Under the pieces are notes generated by a model. It was not told the origin of the DNA. It did no database searches and saw only the letters and a list, made by a program, of their open reading frames with translations. This document shows, one piece after another, positions 9,248-18,166 of a stretch of 64,000 nucleotides of DNA. The stretch is from the NCBI RefSeq assembly GCF_003148495.1, contig NZ_QGGH01000001.1, forward strand, positions 375,805 through 439,804, written 5' to 3'. A program made the position numbers and the translations under genes. The stretch is from Mesorhizobium loti. GTDB lineage: Bacteria; Pseudomonadota; Alphaproteobacteria; Rhizobiales; Rhizobiaceae. How positions within the stretch are numbered: position 1 is the first letter of the stretch; every line of letters starts with the position of its first letter.

Positions 9248-9495
9248 TGATGGGCTTGAACAGATTTGAGAGGCCAGTCGTTGTCCAGGTCAGCCGTCAT
9301 GGCGCGGAGCGTATTGTGGTCGACGTCAATGATGCGGCCACTATCCTGCTGCGGGATCTCCATCGTCAGACCGAGAAGCGCAAGGTGGCAATGGACGCCT
9401 GTCTGCAGGTGTTGCGAGGTGAGGCCCATCCACCGGCCGCTCGGCGGGCTTTTGTCGCAGCCGCGCTCGAAGCAAAGATTCTACGCAGCGATTGA
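9247..9495 (+). CDS. DUF982 family protein
   Basis: An 82-residue DUF982 member, recognised by the closing pattern ARRAFVAAALEAKIL and a central VNDAATILL segment. It may start at GTG 9244, ATG 9247 or ATG 9250; GGAGGGG lies just upstream. It overlaps the stop of the possible small gene 9122-9247. Function unknown. Confidence 0.65.
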   Translation: MMGLNRFERPVVVQVSRHGAERIVVDVNDAATILLRDLHRQTEKRKVAMDACLQVLRGEAHPPAARRAFVAAALEAKILRSD

Positions 9496-9529
9496 AGGCC
9501 AGGGCGGCCGCCAAAAGGGCAGATTTGGG

Positions 9530-9552
9530 ATGGGCGATTTTTGATCACCCAT
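9530..9552. terminator. Hairpin between convergent DUF982 and nadC genes
   Basis: ATGGGCGAT and ATCACCCAT pair at 8 of 9 positions around the loop TTTTG. It sits between two genes that converge (+ gene ending 9495, - gene ending 9694), so it may end transcription from either side. No T-run is present. Confidence 0.35.
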
Positions 9553-9693
9553 AGATAGCTGCTGTTTGAGCCATGCAGCCGACGAGAAAGGTGGTGGATA
9601 TTCTTTCGAGAGCGGATCCTTAAAGCGTAGCTTGCGCATTCCGCCCGCCCGGAGTGGAAAAATCTCGCAGACAGGCGGCGTCAGGCTCGACGT

Positions 9694-10548
9694 TCAAGGC
9701 TCACGACAGTCGAGCCCGATATCAAGGATTGGTGCGCTATGGGTCAACCAACCGATGGAAATCAGATCAACGCCTGTCGCAGCCACGGCCGGTGCCGTCG
9801 TCAGGGTTATCCTACCCGACGCCTCGGTGACCGCCCGGCCGGCAACCGTAGCCACCGCCTGACGTAGCTCGTCGAGCGACATATTGTCGAGCAGCACGGC
9901 GTCTGGGGCGAGGGCCAGGACCACTTCCAACTGGGCCAGCGTATCGACCTCGACTTCGATCTTGACGAGATGGCCGACGCTCATTCTGGCCCGCTCGATG
10001 GCCGGGCGAATTCCACCGGCGATGGCGATGTGGTTGTCCTTGATCAGGATGGCATCGTCGAGGCCGAAGCGGTGGTTGGAGCCACCACCGGCGCGCACGG
10101 CGTATTTTTCGATCGCCCGCAAACCAGGTGTCGTCTTGCGCGTGCAGACGATCCTTGCGCCGTGGCCGCGGACCGCCGCGACGACCGATGCCGTCGCCGT
10201 GGCGATGCCGCTCAGATGACAGAGAAAATTGAGCGCCGTCCGCTCCGCGGTGAGGATGGCCCGGGCCGGACCGCTCATCGAGGCAATGATCTCGCCTTGC
10301 GCGACGTCGCTGCCGTCCGGCCGATGCACGGTCATTTCGACTGTCTGGTCGATGAGGCGGAAGGCGAGCATCGCCAGGTCGAGGCCGGCAACTATTCCCG
10401 CTTGGCGTGCCGACAGCACGGTCGTTGTCCGAAGGTCCTTCGGCACGATGGCGTCGGTGGTCAGGTCGCCGGCCCTGCCGAGGTCCTCAAGCAGAGCTGC
10501 ACGCACCAGAGGCTCGAGCATGATCGCAGGAGGTGGTGACAGGTTCAT
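9694..10548 (-). CDS. nadC: Nicotinate-nucleotide pyrophosphorylase (quinolinate phosphoribosyltransferase)
   Basis: Converts quinolinate and PRPP to nicotinate mononucleotide, CO2 and pyrophosphate, the third step of de novo NAD synthesis. The substrate-binding block RKTTPGLRAIEKYAVRAG and the following NHRFGLDDAILIKDNH are intact, and the C-terminal barrel closes with ISIGWLTHSAP. 284 aa, normal. Its ATG overlaps the nadB stop (ATGA at 10548), so it is coupled and last in the nadABC operon. Confidence 0.97.
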   Translation of the reverse strand: MNLSPPPAIMLEPLVRAALLEDLGRAGDLTTDAIVPKDLRTTTVLSARQAGIVAGLDLAMLAFRLIDQTVEMTVHRPDGSDVAQGEIIASMSGPARAILTAERTALNFLCHLSGIATATASVVAAVRGHGARIVCTRKTTPGLRAIEKYAVRAGGGSNHRFGLDDAILIKDNHIAIAGGIRPAIERARMSVGHLVKIEVEVDTLAQLEVVLALAPDAVLLDNMSLDELRQAVATVAGRAVTEASGRITLTTAPAVAATGVDLISIGWLTHSAPILDIGLDCREP

Positions 10549-12089
10549 CAGATGACGCCTTCCAACTCGGGGGAGGATGCGAGTTCCCGCGCGGCGGCAA
10601 TGGCCGCTTCGAGGGTGATTTGGGAGCGGCGAGCGAGGGTTGCATGATGCGGAAAGTCGGTCCGGAAATGAGCCCCGCGGCTTTCCCGGCGCCGCAAGGC
10701 GGCTATCGCAATCATCAGCCCGACGGCGGCGGGATCGGATGCCGCATCGTGCCGCTGCGACAGCGGCAGCAAGGCCTGTGCAGCTTCTTTCAACCCTTCG
10801 CCATCTCTTGTGACGCCGAGGGCACGCGACAGGAGAGGGCGCACAGGTCCTGGATCTGGCGCGGGTAGGTGAGGTACCATGGCTAGCTTTCCGCCGCCGT
10901 CAGGCGAACCGGCTACACTCTCGGCGGCCCAGCGCGCGCAGGCGACGGCCTCGGTCAGCGAGTTGCTGGCGAGCCGGTTGGCGCCGTGCAACCCGGTCGA
11001 GGCGACTTCGCCGCAAGCCCAAAGTCCCGGAACGGAAGTGCGCCCGTCCCGATCCACGGCGACGCCACCCATGTGATAGTGCTGGGCAGGGCGAATGGGA
11101 ATGAGATCACGCGTCGGATCGATGCCGGCCCTGGCGCAGGCCGATGCAATCGTCGGGAACTGGCGCGCGAATGCCGAGCCGGGCTTTTCCCGCACATCGA
11201 GAAAGACGCCATGGCCGTTTGCCAGGTGCCTCCAGACGGCGCGCGCGACGATGTCACGTGGTGCGAGTTCCGCGCCTTGCAAGCCGTCGAGGAAACGTCG
11301 GCCCGTCTCGTCGACGATCACAGCGCCTTCGCCGCGAACCGCCTCGCTGATGAGCGTCATGGGGCGGTTCGATCCATCGAACGCGGTCGGGTGGAACTGG
11401 ATGAATTCCATATCGGCAAGGACAGCCCCCGCGCGGGCCGCGAGCGCCAAGCCCTGTCCGCAACTGCCCAGAGGATTGGTGCTGTCGACAAACAACCCGC
11501 CGATCCCGCCGGTGGCGAGGACGGCCCGTCCCGTGGTGAAGAACGCTGGGCCTTTCGGACCGCTCGCCAGAACACCGGCGATCTTGCCGTCCACCACCGC
11601 GAGCCGGCGCGCTTCGAACCCCTCGACGACCTCTATTGTCGGCGTCGAACGGATGGCCGCGACCAAGGCACGCATGATTTCGCGCCCGCTGCCGTCGCCG
11701 CCGGCATGAACGATGCGGCGCCGGCTGTGCGCGGCCTCCAGTCCGAGACGCACCGTCCCATCCGGCATGCGGTCGAAGCGGACCCCGAAGCCCGCCAATG
11801 TCTCGATCGCGCCCGGCGCCGCATTGAGGATCCGGCTCGCCATCTCCCTGTCGCAAAGGCCATCGCCTGCGGCGAGCGTGTCGGCAAGGTGGAGTGCTGG
11901 ATCGTCGTCGTCGCCGAGGCTTGCGGCGAGGCCGCCCTGTGCCCAGGTGCTGGAGGCGTCAGCACCCAATGGCGTCCTGGACAGGAGAAGCACCGGCTCG
12001 GGCGCCAGATGCAGCGCGGTCATCAGCCCGGCTATGCCGCCGCCGATGATCACCGGCCGGCCGGCGAGATGGTGGACGTCCATGCTCAT
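10548..12089 (-). CDS. nadB: L-aspartate oxidase
   Basis: FAD enzyme oxidising L-aspartate to iminoaspartate, the first step of quinolinate synthesis. FAD-binding motif [16 protein letters not shown] is near the N-terminus, followed by [16 protein letters not shown] and the fumarate-reductase-like HPTAF and HYHMGGV active-site blocks. The open frame extends to 12284, but the start is placed at 12089 (MSMDVHHL), where the ATG overlaps the nadA stop as ATGA. That gives 513 aa, normal for NadB. Middle gene of nadABC. Confidence 0.96.
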   Translation of the reverse strand: MSMDVHHLAGRPVIIGGGIAGLMTALHLAPEPVLLLSRTPLGADASSTWAQGGLAASLGDDDDPALHLADTLAAGDGLCDREMASRILNAAPGAIETLAGFGVRFDRMPDGTVRLGLEAAHSRRRIVHAGGDGSGREIMRALVAAIRSTPTIEVVEGFEARRLAVVDGKIAGVLASGPKGPAFFTTGRAVLATGGIGGLFVDSTNPLGSCGQGLALAARAGAVLADMEFIQFHPTAFDGSNRPMTLISEAVRGEGAVIVDETGRRFLDGLQGAELAPRDIVARAVWRHLANGHGVFLDVREKPGSAFARQFPTIASACARAGIDPTRDLIPIRPAQHYHMGGVAVDRDGRTSVPGLWACGEVASTGLHGANRLASNSLTEAVACARWAAESVAGSPDGGGKLAMVPHLPAPDPGPVRPLLSRALGVTRDGEGLKEAAQALLPLSQRHDAASDPAAVGLMIAIAALRRRESRGAHFRTDFPHHATLARRSQITLEAAIAAARELASSPELEGVI

Positions 12090-13060
12090 ACGGCCAGCAT
12101 CCGCTCGACGGACAGCCGCGCGCGACCGGCGATTTCGGGTGCGATGGTCACGACATGGCGGTTCTGCTCGAGCGCCGTACGGATGTTGGCTAGCGTTATC
12201 CGCTTCATGTGCGGGCACAAATTGCAGGGGCGGATGAACTCGACCTCGGGATGCTCCACCGCGACATTGTCGCTCATCGAGCACTCGGTCATCAGCACGA
12301 CGCGCGGCGGCTTTTGCCTTCCGACATAATCCGACATGGCGGCAGTCGAACCGGAAAAGTCAGCTTCCGCAACCACTTCCGGCGGGCACTCGGGATGCGC
12401 CAGCACCGTCACCCCGGGATGGCTTTCGCGCAACTCGCGGATGTCGGCAGGCGTGAAGCGTTCATGCACCTCGCAATGCCCTTTCCAGGCGATGATCTCC
12501 ACCTCGGTCTGGGCGGCGATGTTCTGGGCCAGGTATTCGTCGGGCAGCATGATCACCCGGGGGACGCCGAGGGACTCGACGACCGCCTTGGCATTGCCGG
12601 AGGTACAGCAGATGTCGGACTCGGCTTTTACTTCGGCCGATGTGTTGACGTAGGTGACGACCGGCACGCCCGGATAGCGTTGCCGCAGCAGACGGATGTC
12701 CACGGCGGTGATCGAATCCGCCAGCGAACAGCCTGCGCGCAAGTCAGGGATGAGTACCGTCTTCTGCGGGTTGAGCAGCTTTGCCGTCTCGGCCATGAAG
12801 TGGACGCCGGCCAGCACAATGACATCCGCGTCGACGGTCATCGCCTTGCGGGCGAGCGCCAGGCTGTCGCCGACGATGTCGGCAACACAGTGGAAGATCT
12901 CCGGCGTCTGGTAGTTGTGCGCCAGGATGACGGCATTTCGCTGCCGCTTCAGATCGAGGATGGCCTCGATATCGCCGGCGAAGGCTGGCCACTCGATGGA
13001 CGGGATGACCCGCCTTACTCGGTCATAGAGAGCGGCTGTGGGCGTGGAGGCGTTGAACAT
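12086..13060 (-). CDS. nadA: Quinolinate synthase
   Basis: Condenses iminoaspartate with dihydroxyacetone phosphate to quinolinate using an oxygen-sensitive 4Fe-4S cluster. The three cysteines expected to bind the cluster are at residues about 111 (AGCSLADS), 196 (WKGHCEVH) and 282 (CNLCPHMK), by analogy with known NadA. 324 aa. First enzyme gene of the operon; two NrtR-box-like palindromes lie immediately upstream (13074-13120). Confidence 0.97.
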   Translation of the reverse strand: MFNASTPTAALYDRVRRVIPSIEWPAFAGDIEAILDLKRQRNAVILAHNYQTPEIFHCVADIVGDSLALARKAMTVDADVIVLAGVHFMAETAKLLNPQKTVLIPDLRAGCSLADSITAVDIRLLRQRYPGVPVVTYVNTSAEVKAESDICCTSGNAKAVVESLGVPRVIMLPDEYLAQNIAAQTEVEIIAWKGHCEVHERFTPADIRELRESHPGVTVLAHPECPPEVVAEADFSGSTAAMSDYVGRQKPPRVVLMTECSMSDNVAVEHPEVEFIRPCNLCPHMKRITLANIRTALEQNRHVVTIAPEIAGRARLSVERMLAV

Positions 13061-13073
13061 GCCTTACCTTCAT

Positions 13074-13092
13074 TATGCTCGTATTGAGTATA
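13074..13092. promoter_or_regulatory. Candidate NrtR operator 1
   Basis: The 19-bp imperfect palindrome TATGCTCGTATTGAGTATA starts 14 bases upstream of the nadA start, in the gap between nrtR and nadA. It matches box 2 at most positions. Because it overlaps the expected ribosome-binding or promoter region, binding would block nadABC expression (inference). Confidence 0.65.
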
Positions 13093-13101
13093 ATAGAGGT
13101 A

Positions 13102-13120
13102 TATGCTTAACTTGAGCATA
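13102..13120. promoter_or_regulatory. Candidate NrtR operator 2
   Basis: The 19-bp palindrome TATGCTTAACTTGAGCATA has outer arms TATGCT / AGCATA. Its centre is 28 bp from that of box 1, so two NrtR dimers would sit nearly three helical turns apart. It is bounded by the nrtR stop at 13128. Confidence 0.65.
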
Positions 13121-13127
13121 TTGAATG

Positions 13128-14090
13128 TCAAGCGCGTGAAAGTGGCAATTTCGTCCCTGCGACAGTTCGTTCCGCCTGAACCGTTTGGCGGAAGCGGAAG
13201 CGTTTGGCCGGAGGCCCTCGTGTTTCAGACACGGTCTCGCCTGTTTCCTCGACCAGATCCTGCTGTTCGATGAGACGCCGGAAATTCTGCTTGTGCACGA
13301 GCCGGCCGGCGAGCGCCTCAACGGTGCGCTGCAACTGCAGCAGCGTGAATGCCGGCGGCATCAGTTCGAACACGACGGGTCGGTACTTGATCTTGGTCCG
13401 CAATCTGGCGATCCCGGTCGCCAGAATGCGGCGATGGTCGGCGATCATCGACCGGCCAGCAATGGACAGCGGATTGCCTTTGTCCCAACTGCGCGTGGCC
13501 TCGGCCACCAACGCGGCTTCATAGAGCAGTTCGTATCGCTGCAGGGCGAGTTCCTCGTTCCAGCCACGGTCATCCAGGCCAAAGGCGAATTCCACGCGCA
13601 GACCGCGATCGCGGCGGATGTTCGGGTCTTCTGCCTCTTCAGCCCAAGCCAAAAGTCCTGGCACGACGGTATCAGGCAGTATAGCCGGTACGCCGGCACG
13701 GTGATCTTCCCACGGAAAATAGTCGTACCAGCTCCGCCAGCCGTGCGCCGACCTGTCGGACTGCTCTTCGCGCGCAAGGCCGAGATAGCTGATCGAAATC
13801 TGCACGCGCTCGTCGGCGGTTCGGTCGCGGTCGGCAAACGTATAGAGCTGTTCGATATAACCGAGCGGGTGACCGGTCTGGCGCTCTACCCACGCCCTCA
13901 GACCGGACTGGAGGGATCGATGGCCAAGTTCAAAGGGACCGGACGGCAAGGCTTGGGCCTCCCCGATGGTCAAGACGCGCGGCTCGCCGTCGGTCACGGC
14001 TATCACTACGGCGATCAGGTCGGCATCAACAACGTGGCGTTGGCCGTTTCTACCAGCTGATCTCCTGGCCTGTGTTGATTTGACTTCCAT
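13128..14090 (-). CDS. nrtR: NrtR-type transcriptional regulator of NAD metabolism
   Basis: Nudix-related regulator that senses ADP-ribose or related NAD-derived ligands and represses NAD synthesis genes. The N-terminal Nudix-like domain runs from VDADLIAVVIAVTDGEPRVL to about residue 150; the region matching the Nudix box (LQSGLRAWVERQTG) lacks the catalytic REXXEE glutamates. The C-terminal winged helix includes FTLLQLQRTVEAL and NFRRLIEQQDLVEE. It lies directly upstream of nadABC on the same strand. Start placed at ATG 14090 (MEVKSTQ); 14135 is an alternative. 320 aa. Confidence 0.88.
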   Translation of the reverse strand: MEVKSTQARRSAGRNGQRHVVDADLIAVVIAVTDGEPRVLTIGEAQALPSGPFELGHRSLQSGLRAWVERQTGHPLGYIEQLYTFADRDRTADERVQISISYLGLAREEQSDRSAHGWRSWYDYFPWEDHRAGVPAILPDTVVPGLLAWAEEAEDPNIRRDRGLRVEFAFGLDDRGWNEELALQRYELLYEAALVAEATRSWDKGNPLSIAGRSMIADHRRILATGIARLRTKIKYRPVVFELMPPAFTLLQLQRTVEALAGRLVHKQNFRRLIEQQDLVEETGETVSETRGPPAKRFRFRQTVQAERTVAGTKLPLSRA

Positions 14091-14729
14091 AGGCTTTGAC
14101 TGATTTCCGGAGAATGAGGAACCCGATCTGGGCAACCCGGGCGAAAGTGAGCTGCAGTTCTCCGCTCGTCAACGCTCCCCAGGACGGTGCAATCGATAAC
14201 CTCATGGTCTTTGCCCTCCGCAACTTCACAAATCTATGCCAAATGCGACAGCTAGCGCGAGGAAACGCTCGGGCGCCACGAGTGTGGTTGGATGGCTTCT
14301 GCTTGTTGCAGCGGGCGCGAGCCATACTTCGGTCCATGCCACTGACACGCAGCGCGGCGATGCACTGCGCGCGCAACTGCCGCGACATCCCGTTCGTCCA
14401 ACCACTGTGGCGTCACGCAGGAGCCGACCCAGAGATCACTTGTGTGCCACCTGGCGCGGGGCAGCGCTTTTGGAGCCTAGATCAAACGTTTCTCAGCGAC
14501 AGAACCCTCTCGAGCACCGTCTGGCCGTCGGCGTCATGCCCTGCTTTTGCCCATTAAGACCCGGTTCGATCGGGCAGCGACGGCCGCCGTCTTTCTCTTC
14601 GCAGACCAATGCCTCGTCTGCCCCGGTTGTTTTCGGGGCAGGTGCTCGGCCTTCAAGATCAATTCACACGCGCTTGAAATCATGCGACAGCCGTCGTATC
14701 TTAGGCGACACGTGACACAGAAGGTGCGC
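14091..14729. other. Gap without a recognisable gene between nrtR and the RES-Xre pair
   Basis: About 640 bases between divergent genes. Open frames occur on both strands (14050-14388 minus, 14096-14557 plus), but I recognise no domain in them and see no good start signals. The nrtR and toxin-antitoxin promoters must lie within. Confidence 0.5.
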
Positions 14730-15215
14730 ATGACAGCCACAGCGGATAAGGCCCCTATGGAAGCGGGAGGCAGTGATCTCCAGAGGGTGGAGGCACTGCT
14801 CGGCGGATCTCGGGTCTTGTCGCGTCGATTGACCAGTGCCCTTGATGCGCATGAACTGCTTCTACTCGGCCTGCCGGCCTCGGCGCTAAATCACCTCGTC
14901 GGACAACTGGTCTTCATCAACAAGACGGCGTCGCTCGAAAAGGCCGTTGGTATGAGCCTGCGAACCTGGCAGCGCCGCAAAGACGCTCCCTCCAAGCCCC
15001 TTAGCCAGGAGCAGAGCGGACGGACTTGGAAATTCGCAGAGATCCTGGCGAAGGCGACGGATGTGCTCGGCACGCAGGCGGAAGCTGAACAATGGTTGGA
15101 GCGCCCGGCGATCGGTCTCGACCAGCGCCGTCCGATCGATCTGCTGGGCACTCCCGCCGGCGTGGAACTGGTCGAAGACTATCTGGAGCGGCTTGCATAC
15201 GGCGTCTATGCATGA
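14730..15215 (+). CDS. Xre/MbcA/ParS-type antitoxin (DUF2384)
   Basis: Antitoxin of a type II RES-Xre system. The N-terminal half is the Xre-like helix-turn-helix region (INKTASLEKAVGMSLRTWQRRKD), and the C-terminal half is the DUF2384 toxin-binding domain (AEILAKATDVLGTQAEAEQWLERPAIGL...PIDLLGTPAGVELVEDYLERLAYGVYA). Start at ATG 14730 with AAGGTG upstream; the frame is open back to 14547, but those residues do not look like the family. 161 aa. Its stop overlaps the toxin start (ATGA). It should bind and inhibit the toxin and repress the pair. Confidence 0.9.
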   Translation: MTATADKAPMEAGGSDLQRVEALLGGSRVLSRRLTSALDAHELLLLGLPASALNHLVGQLVFINKTASLEKAVGMSLRTWQRRKDAPSKPLSQEQSGRTWKFAEILAKATDVLGTQAEAEQWLERPAIGLDQRRPIDLLGTPAGVELVEDYLERLAYGVYA

Positions 15216-15721
15216 CGCCTCTGCCGATGGCGCTCGGAGGAACGGAACTCATTGCGTGGCGGCTCGACCAGGCCGTCCATGCCGCGATATGGAATAGCGG
15301 CGAAGGTGCCTATCGGGTCGGCGGCCGCTGGAACAGCAAGGGCGTAAGAGCTGTGTACTGCTCGGTCGATCCCGCCACGGCCATCCTTGAGGTCGCCGTG
15401 CATAAGGGTTTTCGCGCCCTCGACACAGTTGCCCACACATTAACAGCCGCTGTCCTCAGCGATCCATCGGCTATCCATGTCGTCGATCCTGCAAGCGTGC
15501 CCAATCCGAACTGGCTGCGCCCCGGCATACCAAGCGCGGGTCAGCAGGCATTCGGGGATGACCTCCTGATGAAACATCCCATCATAGCTATGCCAAGCGC
15601 GGTCTCTTCATATAGCTGGAACATCATCTTCGTGGCGAGCGTAGCGGCATCTTCCTACACGCTTAAGTTCCAGGAAGCTTTTGCCCTCGACACAAGGCTG
15701 CATCCCCCGGTCAGCAAATAA
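15212..15721 (+). CDS. RES-domain toxin (NAD-consuming)
   Basis: Toxin partner of 14730-15215. RES-family toxins such as MbcT break down cellular NAD+ and stop growth. The domain is complete: AWRLDQAVHAAIWNSGEGA, GGRWNSKGVRAVYCS and AILEVAVHKGF at residues about 15-67, then LLMKHPIIAMPSAVSSYSWNIIF with the late serines. These supply the conserved Arg, Tyr, Glu and Ser positions. 169 aa, starting within the antitoxin stop codon, so translation is coupled. The longer frame from 15092 is an overlap artefact. It sits 1.1 kb from the NAD synthesis operon. Confidence 0.9.
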   Translation: MTPLPMALGGTELIAWRLDQAVHAAIWNSGEGAYRVGGRWNSKGVRAVYCSVDPATAILEVAVHKGFRALDTVAHTLTAAVLSDPSAIHVVDPASVPNPNWLRPGIPSAGQQAFGDDLLMKHPIIAMPSAVSSYSWNIIFVASVAASSYTLKFQEAFALDTRLHPPVSK

Positions 15722-15911
15722 CATAGGGGTGGGTGCAATCTTCACAGGCCTCCCGCCCGACCAGTTGGTGAAGCTAGGTACTGGCTCATTCTGAGCATGT
15801 CGTGTCCCCGCTACATTGCAGGCGCGCAGCAGGGCGTCACCAGCACACGGTAATCTGCCTGGTTTTGTTGCAACCGCTCAAGGAAGCGCAGAGAGGTCTG
15901 ACGCAAGGCCA

Positions 15912-16049
15912 TCACGCGGCAACGATTTTGAACCGCTCGGACGGGGATGGATCCGGATTGAAGGCGAAACTCACCTGTTGCTTGCGCATCATGTGAACCA
16001 TTTCGATGCCATTTAGGATGATTGCGGCTGCACGCAAGGCAGGATCAAC
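15912..16049 (-). pseudogene. Remnant of an insertion-sequence transposase C-terminus (IS6-like)
   Basis: The minus strand encodes AAIILNGIEMVHMMRKQQ and then SPSERFKIVAA before a TGA. The GIE-hM-RK pattern with a closing E-F-x-x-hAA is that of the C-terminus of IS6-type DDE transposases. The rest of the gene, including the catalytic DDE residues, is missing; the frame upstream to 16130 does not look like transposase. No flanking inverted repeats seen. Confidence 0.5.
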
Positions 16050-16135
16050 GACCGGTCGAATTGGCGGCCCTTGAACGTCCAATCCTTCGAAAATGTCGCC
16101 ATAGCGCTGGTAGTCAAAACGTTGCAACACATCGC

Positions 16136-16957
16136 TTACAGCCGGGCTCGAATGAAAGCGATGCTGTTGGCGAGCGCGCGTGCGGGGTCATCGAGTTCAT
16201 GGACGGCCGGCGAGAATGGCTCGAAGGAGAGGGGGCCGGCGTAGCCCGCGCTTTGCAATGCACGAATCTGGCCGATATTGTCGAGTCGGTCTTTCTCATC
16301 CACCAGCACGCGATGCGGGTCGCGCATGTCGTCGATCCCCACTTCCTTATCGGCGACACCCGATATGTGGACGAGGCCGGTCATCTCCGCAAACAGCGCC
16401 GGCTCTCCAGCGAGGAAATGATGAAATGTGTCGTGCACCAGCCCGAAGGCGCCCACGCCATCGATGTCCGCGATGGCGTCTGCCGCCTCTCGTTTGGAGC
16501 GCAGGGAGCAGATGGCGAAGCCCAGCGGCTCGACCAGGCCAACCACGCCGCGGTCACTCAGGATCGGCTTCAGGCCGCGAAGGGCAGTCCTTGCGTTCTT
16601 CTGACGTTCCCCGTCCGCCCGTCCCGAGCCATCGTTGACCGGAACGAGGACCAGCGCTGCCGCGCCTGCGGCCTGCGCATAGTCGGCGAGGGCGATCGCC
16701 TCGGCTTCGCGGGCCGGCGTCCATTCGTTGAAGCGCTGCAGCGCGTTGATGCTGATCAGGGACACTCCCGCATTGCGGGCTTGACTGCCGATTTCGACCG
16801 CGGGCGTGCCGTCCATGATGGCGTTGCCTGCAAGATCGTTGCGGATTTCCGCCTGCGCCACACCCACCTTGCGGCAGAGCGCGAAGAACGCGTCCGAGCG
16901 CAGCGAGGGCGCTACCATATGGTTGAGTGCGAACGACGGCAATCGAGCAACTGGCAT
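16136..16957 (-). CDS. Sugar phosphate isomerase/epimerase family TIM barrel, IolI-like
   Basis: AP-endonuclease-2-type TIM barrel. The four metal ligands of inosose isomerase IolI have clear counterparts: Glu in VGLVEPLGF, Asp in LVHDTFHHFL, His in LVHISGV and Glu in LSFEPFSP. The family interconverts ketoinositols or epimerises ketoses. Start at ATG 16957, preceded by GGGAGGGAAT; the open frame to 17362 overlaps the LacI gene and is not used. 273 aa, close to IolI (about 278). It follows the LacI gene on the same strand and has an operator-like palindrome about 100 bp upstream. Confidence 0.75.
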   Translation of the reverse strand: MPVARLPSFALNHMVAPSLRSDAFFALCRKVGVAQAEIRNDLAGNAIMDGTPAVEIGSQARNAGVSLISINALQRFNEWTPAREAEAIALADYAQAAGAAALVLVPVNDGSGRADGERQKNARTALRGLKPILSDRGVVGLVEPLGFAICSLRSKREAADAIADIDGVGAFGLVHDTFHHFLAGEPALFAEMTGLVHISGVADKEVGIDDMRDPHRVLVDEKDRLDNIGQIRALQSAGYAGPLSFEPFSPAVHELDDPARALANSIAFIRARL

Positions 16958-17054
16958 CCGATATTCCCTCCCGTTGATGCCGGTCATTTCCCCGGCGCGG
17001 CTGCCGATCCCATCATCTGGCGGCAGGATACAGTCAACTCGTCGTGATGAGTTT

Positions 17055-17072
17055 CTATCATCCATGATAGAT
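17055..17072. promoter_or_regulatory. Candidate LacI-type operator upstream of the isomerase gene
   Basis: TCTATCAT-CC-ATGATAGA, two perfect 8-bp arms around two bases. It lies between the 3' end of the LacI gene and the isomerase start. The half-site ATGATAG recurs twice upstream of the LacI gene (18150-18166), linking both to one regulator. Confidence 0.6.
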
Positions 17073-17088
17073 TCTATTGCAGAGGCGC

Positions 17089-18120
17089 CTAGATATTTTC
17101 CGGCACGTGGATGTCGAAGGGCAGGAAGGTCTGTCCCGGGGCGTTGGCGGCGCCGTCCTTGATGGCATGCGCCATGAGATTGACGAGATCGCTGCTCAGC
17201 CGCGCCAGTGGCGTTGCGAACACCATGGTGATGATGTTGTTGGCGAGTGCGGCGCGTGACTCCGGCGTTATCTCGTTGCAGATCAAGACTGGGGGATGGG
17301 CAGGCATGGCCGCTCTCAACGCAGTGATAGCGCCTTCCATGCCGCCGCCAGCTACATAGCATCCGACGAGATCGGTATGCCTCTCGAGCAGGTCGAGCAT
17401 CGCATGGTGGGTTAGATCGGCCGTTTCGAGATTGACCAGCGTCTCAAGCACAGTGAATTCCGGTGCGTGCTCCCGGAAATAGGCGCGCACGCCGATCTCG
17501 CGTAGCTCTTGGCCGTGAAAGCGGTGACTGCCGACAAAGACCGCGACCTTGCCAGGCCGGCTGGCGCACTGCGCGATCATCCACGCGGCGGTGCGTCCTA
17601 CCTTGCGGTTGTTGAGGCCTACATAGCCTTCCCGTACGCCGGGAGCGAAATCCGACAGAAGCGAAAACACCGGAATACTGCGGGCTTTCAAGCTCTCCAC
17701 GGCGACCGTGATCGTCGGATGATCGGGGCTAACCAAGGCAATGGCATTCGTTTTTGCTGCCAGTTTCTCCAGATGGACGACGATGTCCTCGGGAGCCTGG
17801 CTCGACCAGAAATCGACAACCGGAATTCCGCGGAACCGCGGCGCATTGGTCGCCGCGGCCTCCAATTCGCGCGCGAACTCCTGGTAGAAATGCTGCTCGG
17901 GCTTCTGCAGAAGAAAGCCCAGCCGGTATTCCGGGAGATCTTGCCGGATCCGCTGCTTGATCAGGGTCACGGCGTGGTAGCCGATGACGGTCGCCGCCTC
18001 ATAGACCCGCTGCGCTGTTTCCTCGCGCACCGGCAGGCGGTTGTTCAAAACCCTGTCGACCGTCGCCACGCTAACCCCGGATGCCCGGGCCAAATCCGAA
18101 ACCGTTGGGCGCTTGGCCAA
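17089..18120 (-). CDS. LacI-family transcriptional regulator
   Basis: HTH at the N-terminus (TVSDLARASGVSVATVDRVLNNR), hinge, then a periplasmic-binding-protein-like ligand domain (RLGFLLQKPEQHFYQEFAREL to FLPFDIHVPENI). V-D-R-V-L replaces the commoner V-S-R-V-L. Ligand domains of this class usually bind pentoses or cyclitols. The likely start is TTG 18120, with AAGGAG 7 bases upstream, giving 343 aa, the standard length; the longer open frame is not credible. Likely controls the isomerase, itself and perhaps the divergent 18856-24312 genes. Confidence 0.9.
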   Translation of the reverse strand: MAKRPTVSDLARASGVSVATVDRVLNNRLPVREETAQRVYEAATVIGYHAVTLIKQRIRQDLPEYRLGFLLQKPEQHFYQEFARELEAAATNAPRFRGIPVVDFWSSQAPEDIVVHLEKLAAKTNAIALVSPDHPTITVAVESLKARSIPVFSLLSDFAPGVREGYVGLNNRKVGRTAAWMIAQCASRPGKVAVFVGSHRFHGQELREIGVRAYFREHAPEFTVLETLVNLETADLTHHAMLDLLERHTDLVGCYVAGGGMEGAITALRAAMPAHPPVLICNEITPESRAALANNIITMVFATPLARLSSDLVNLMAHAIKDGAANAPGQTFLPFDIHVPENI

Positions 18121-18149
18121 GGCAGTCTCCTTTTGAGGACTTCGAAGGA

Positions 18150-18166
18150 ATGATAGTATATGATAG
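18150..18166. promoter_or_regulatory. Candidate LacI operator (direct repeat of ATGATAG)
   Basis: ATGATAG occurs at 18150-18156 and 18160-18166, a 10-bp period that places both copies on one face of the helix. The same heptamer forms the palindrome at 17055-17072. Located just upstream of the LacI start, so autoregulation is likely; it may also act on rightward transcription. Confidence 0.5.
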
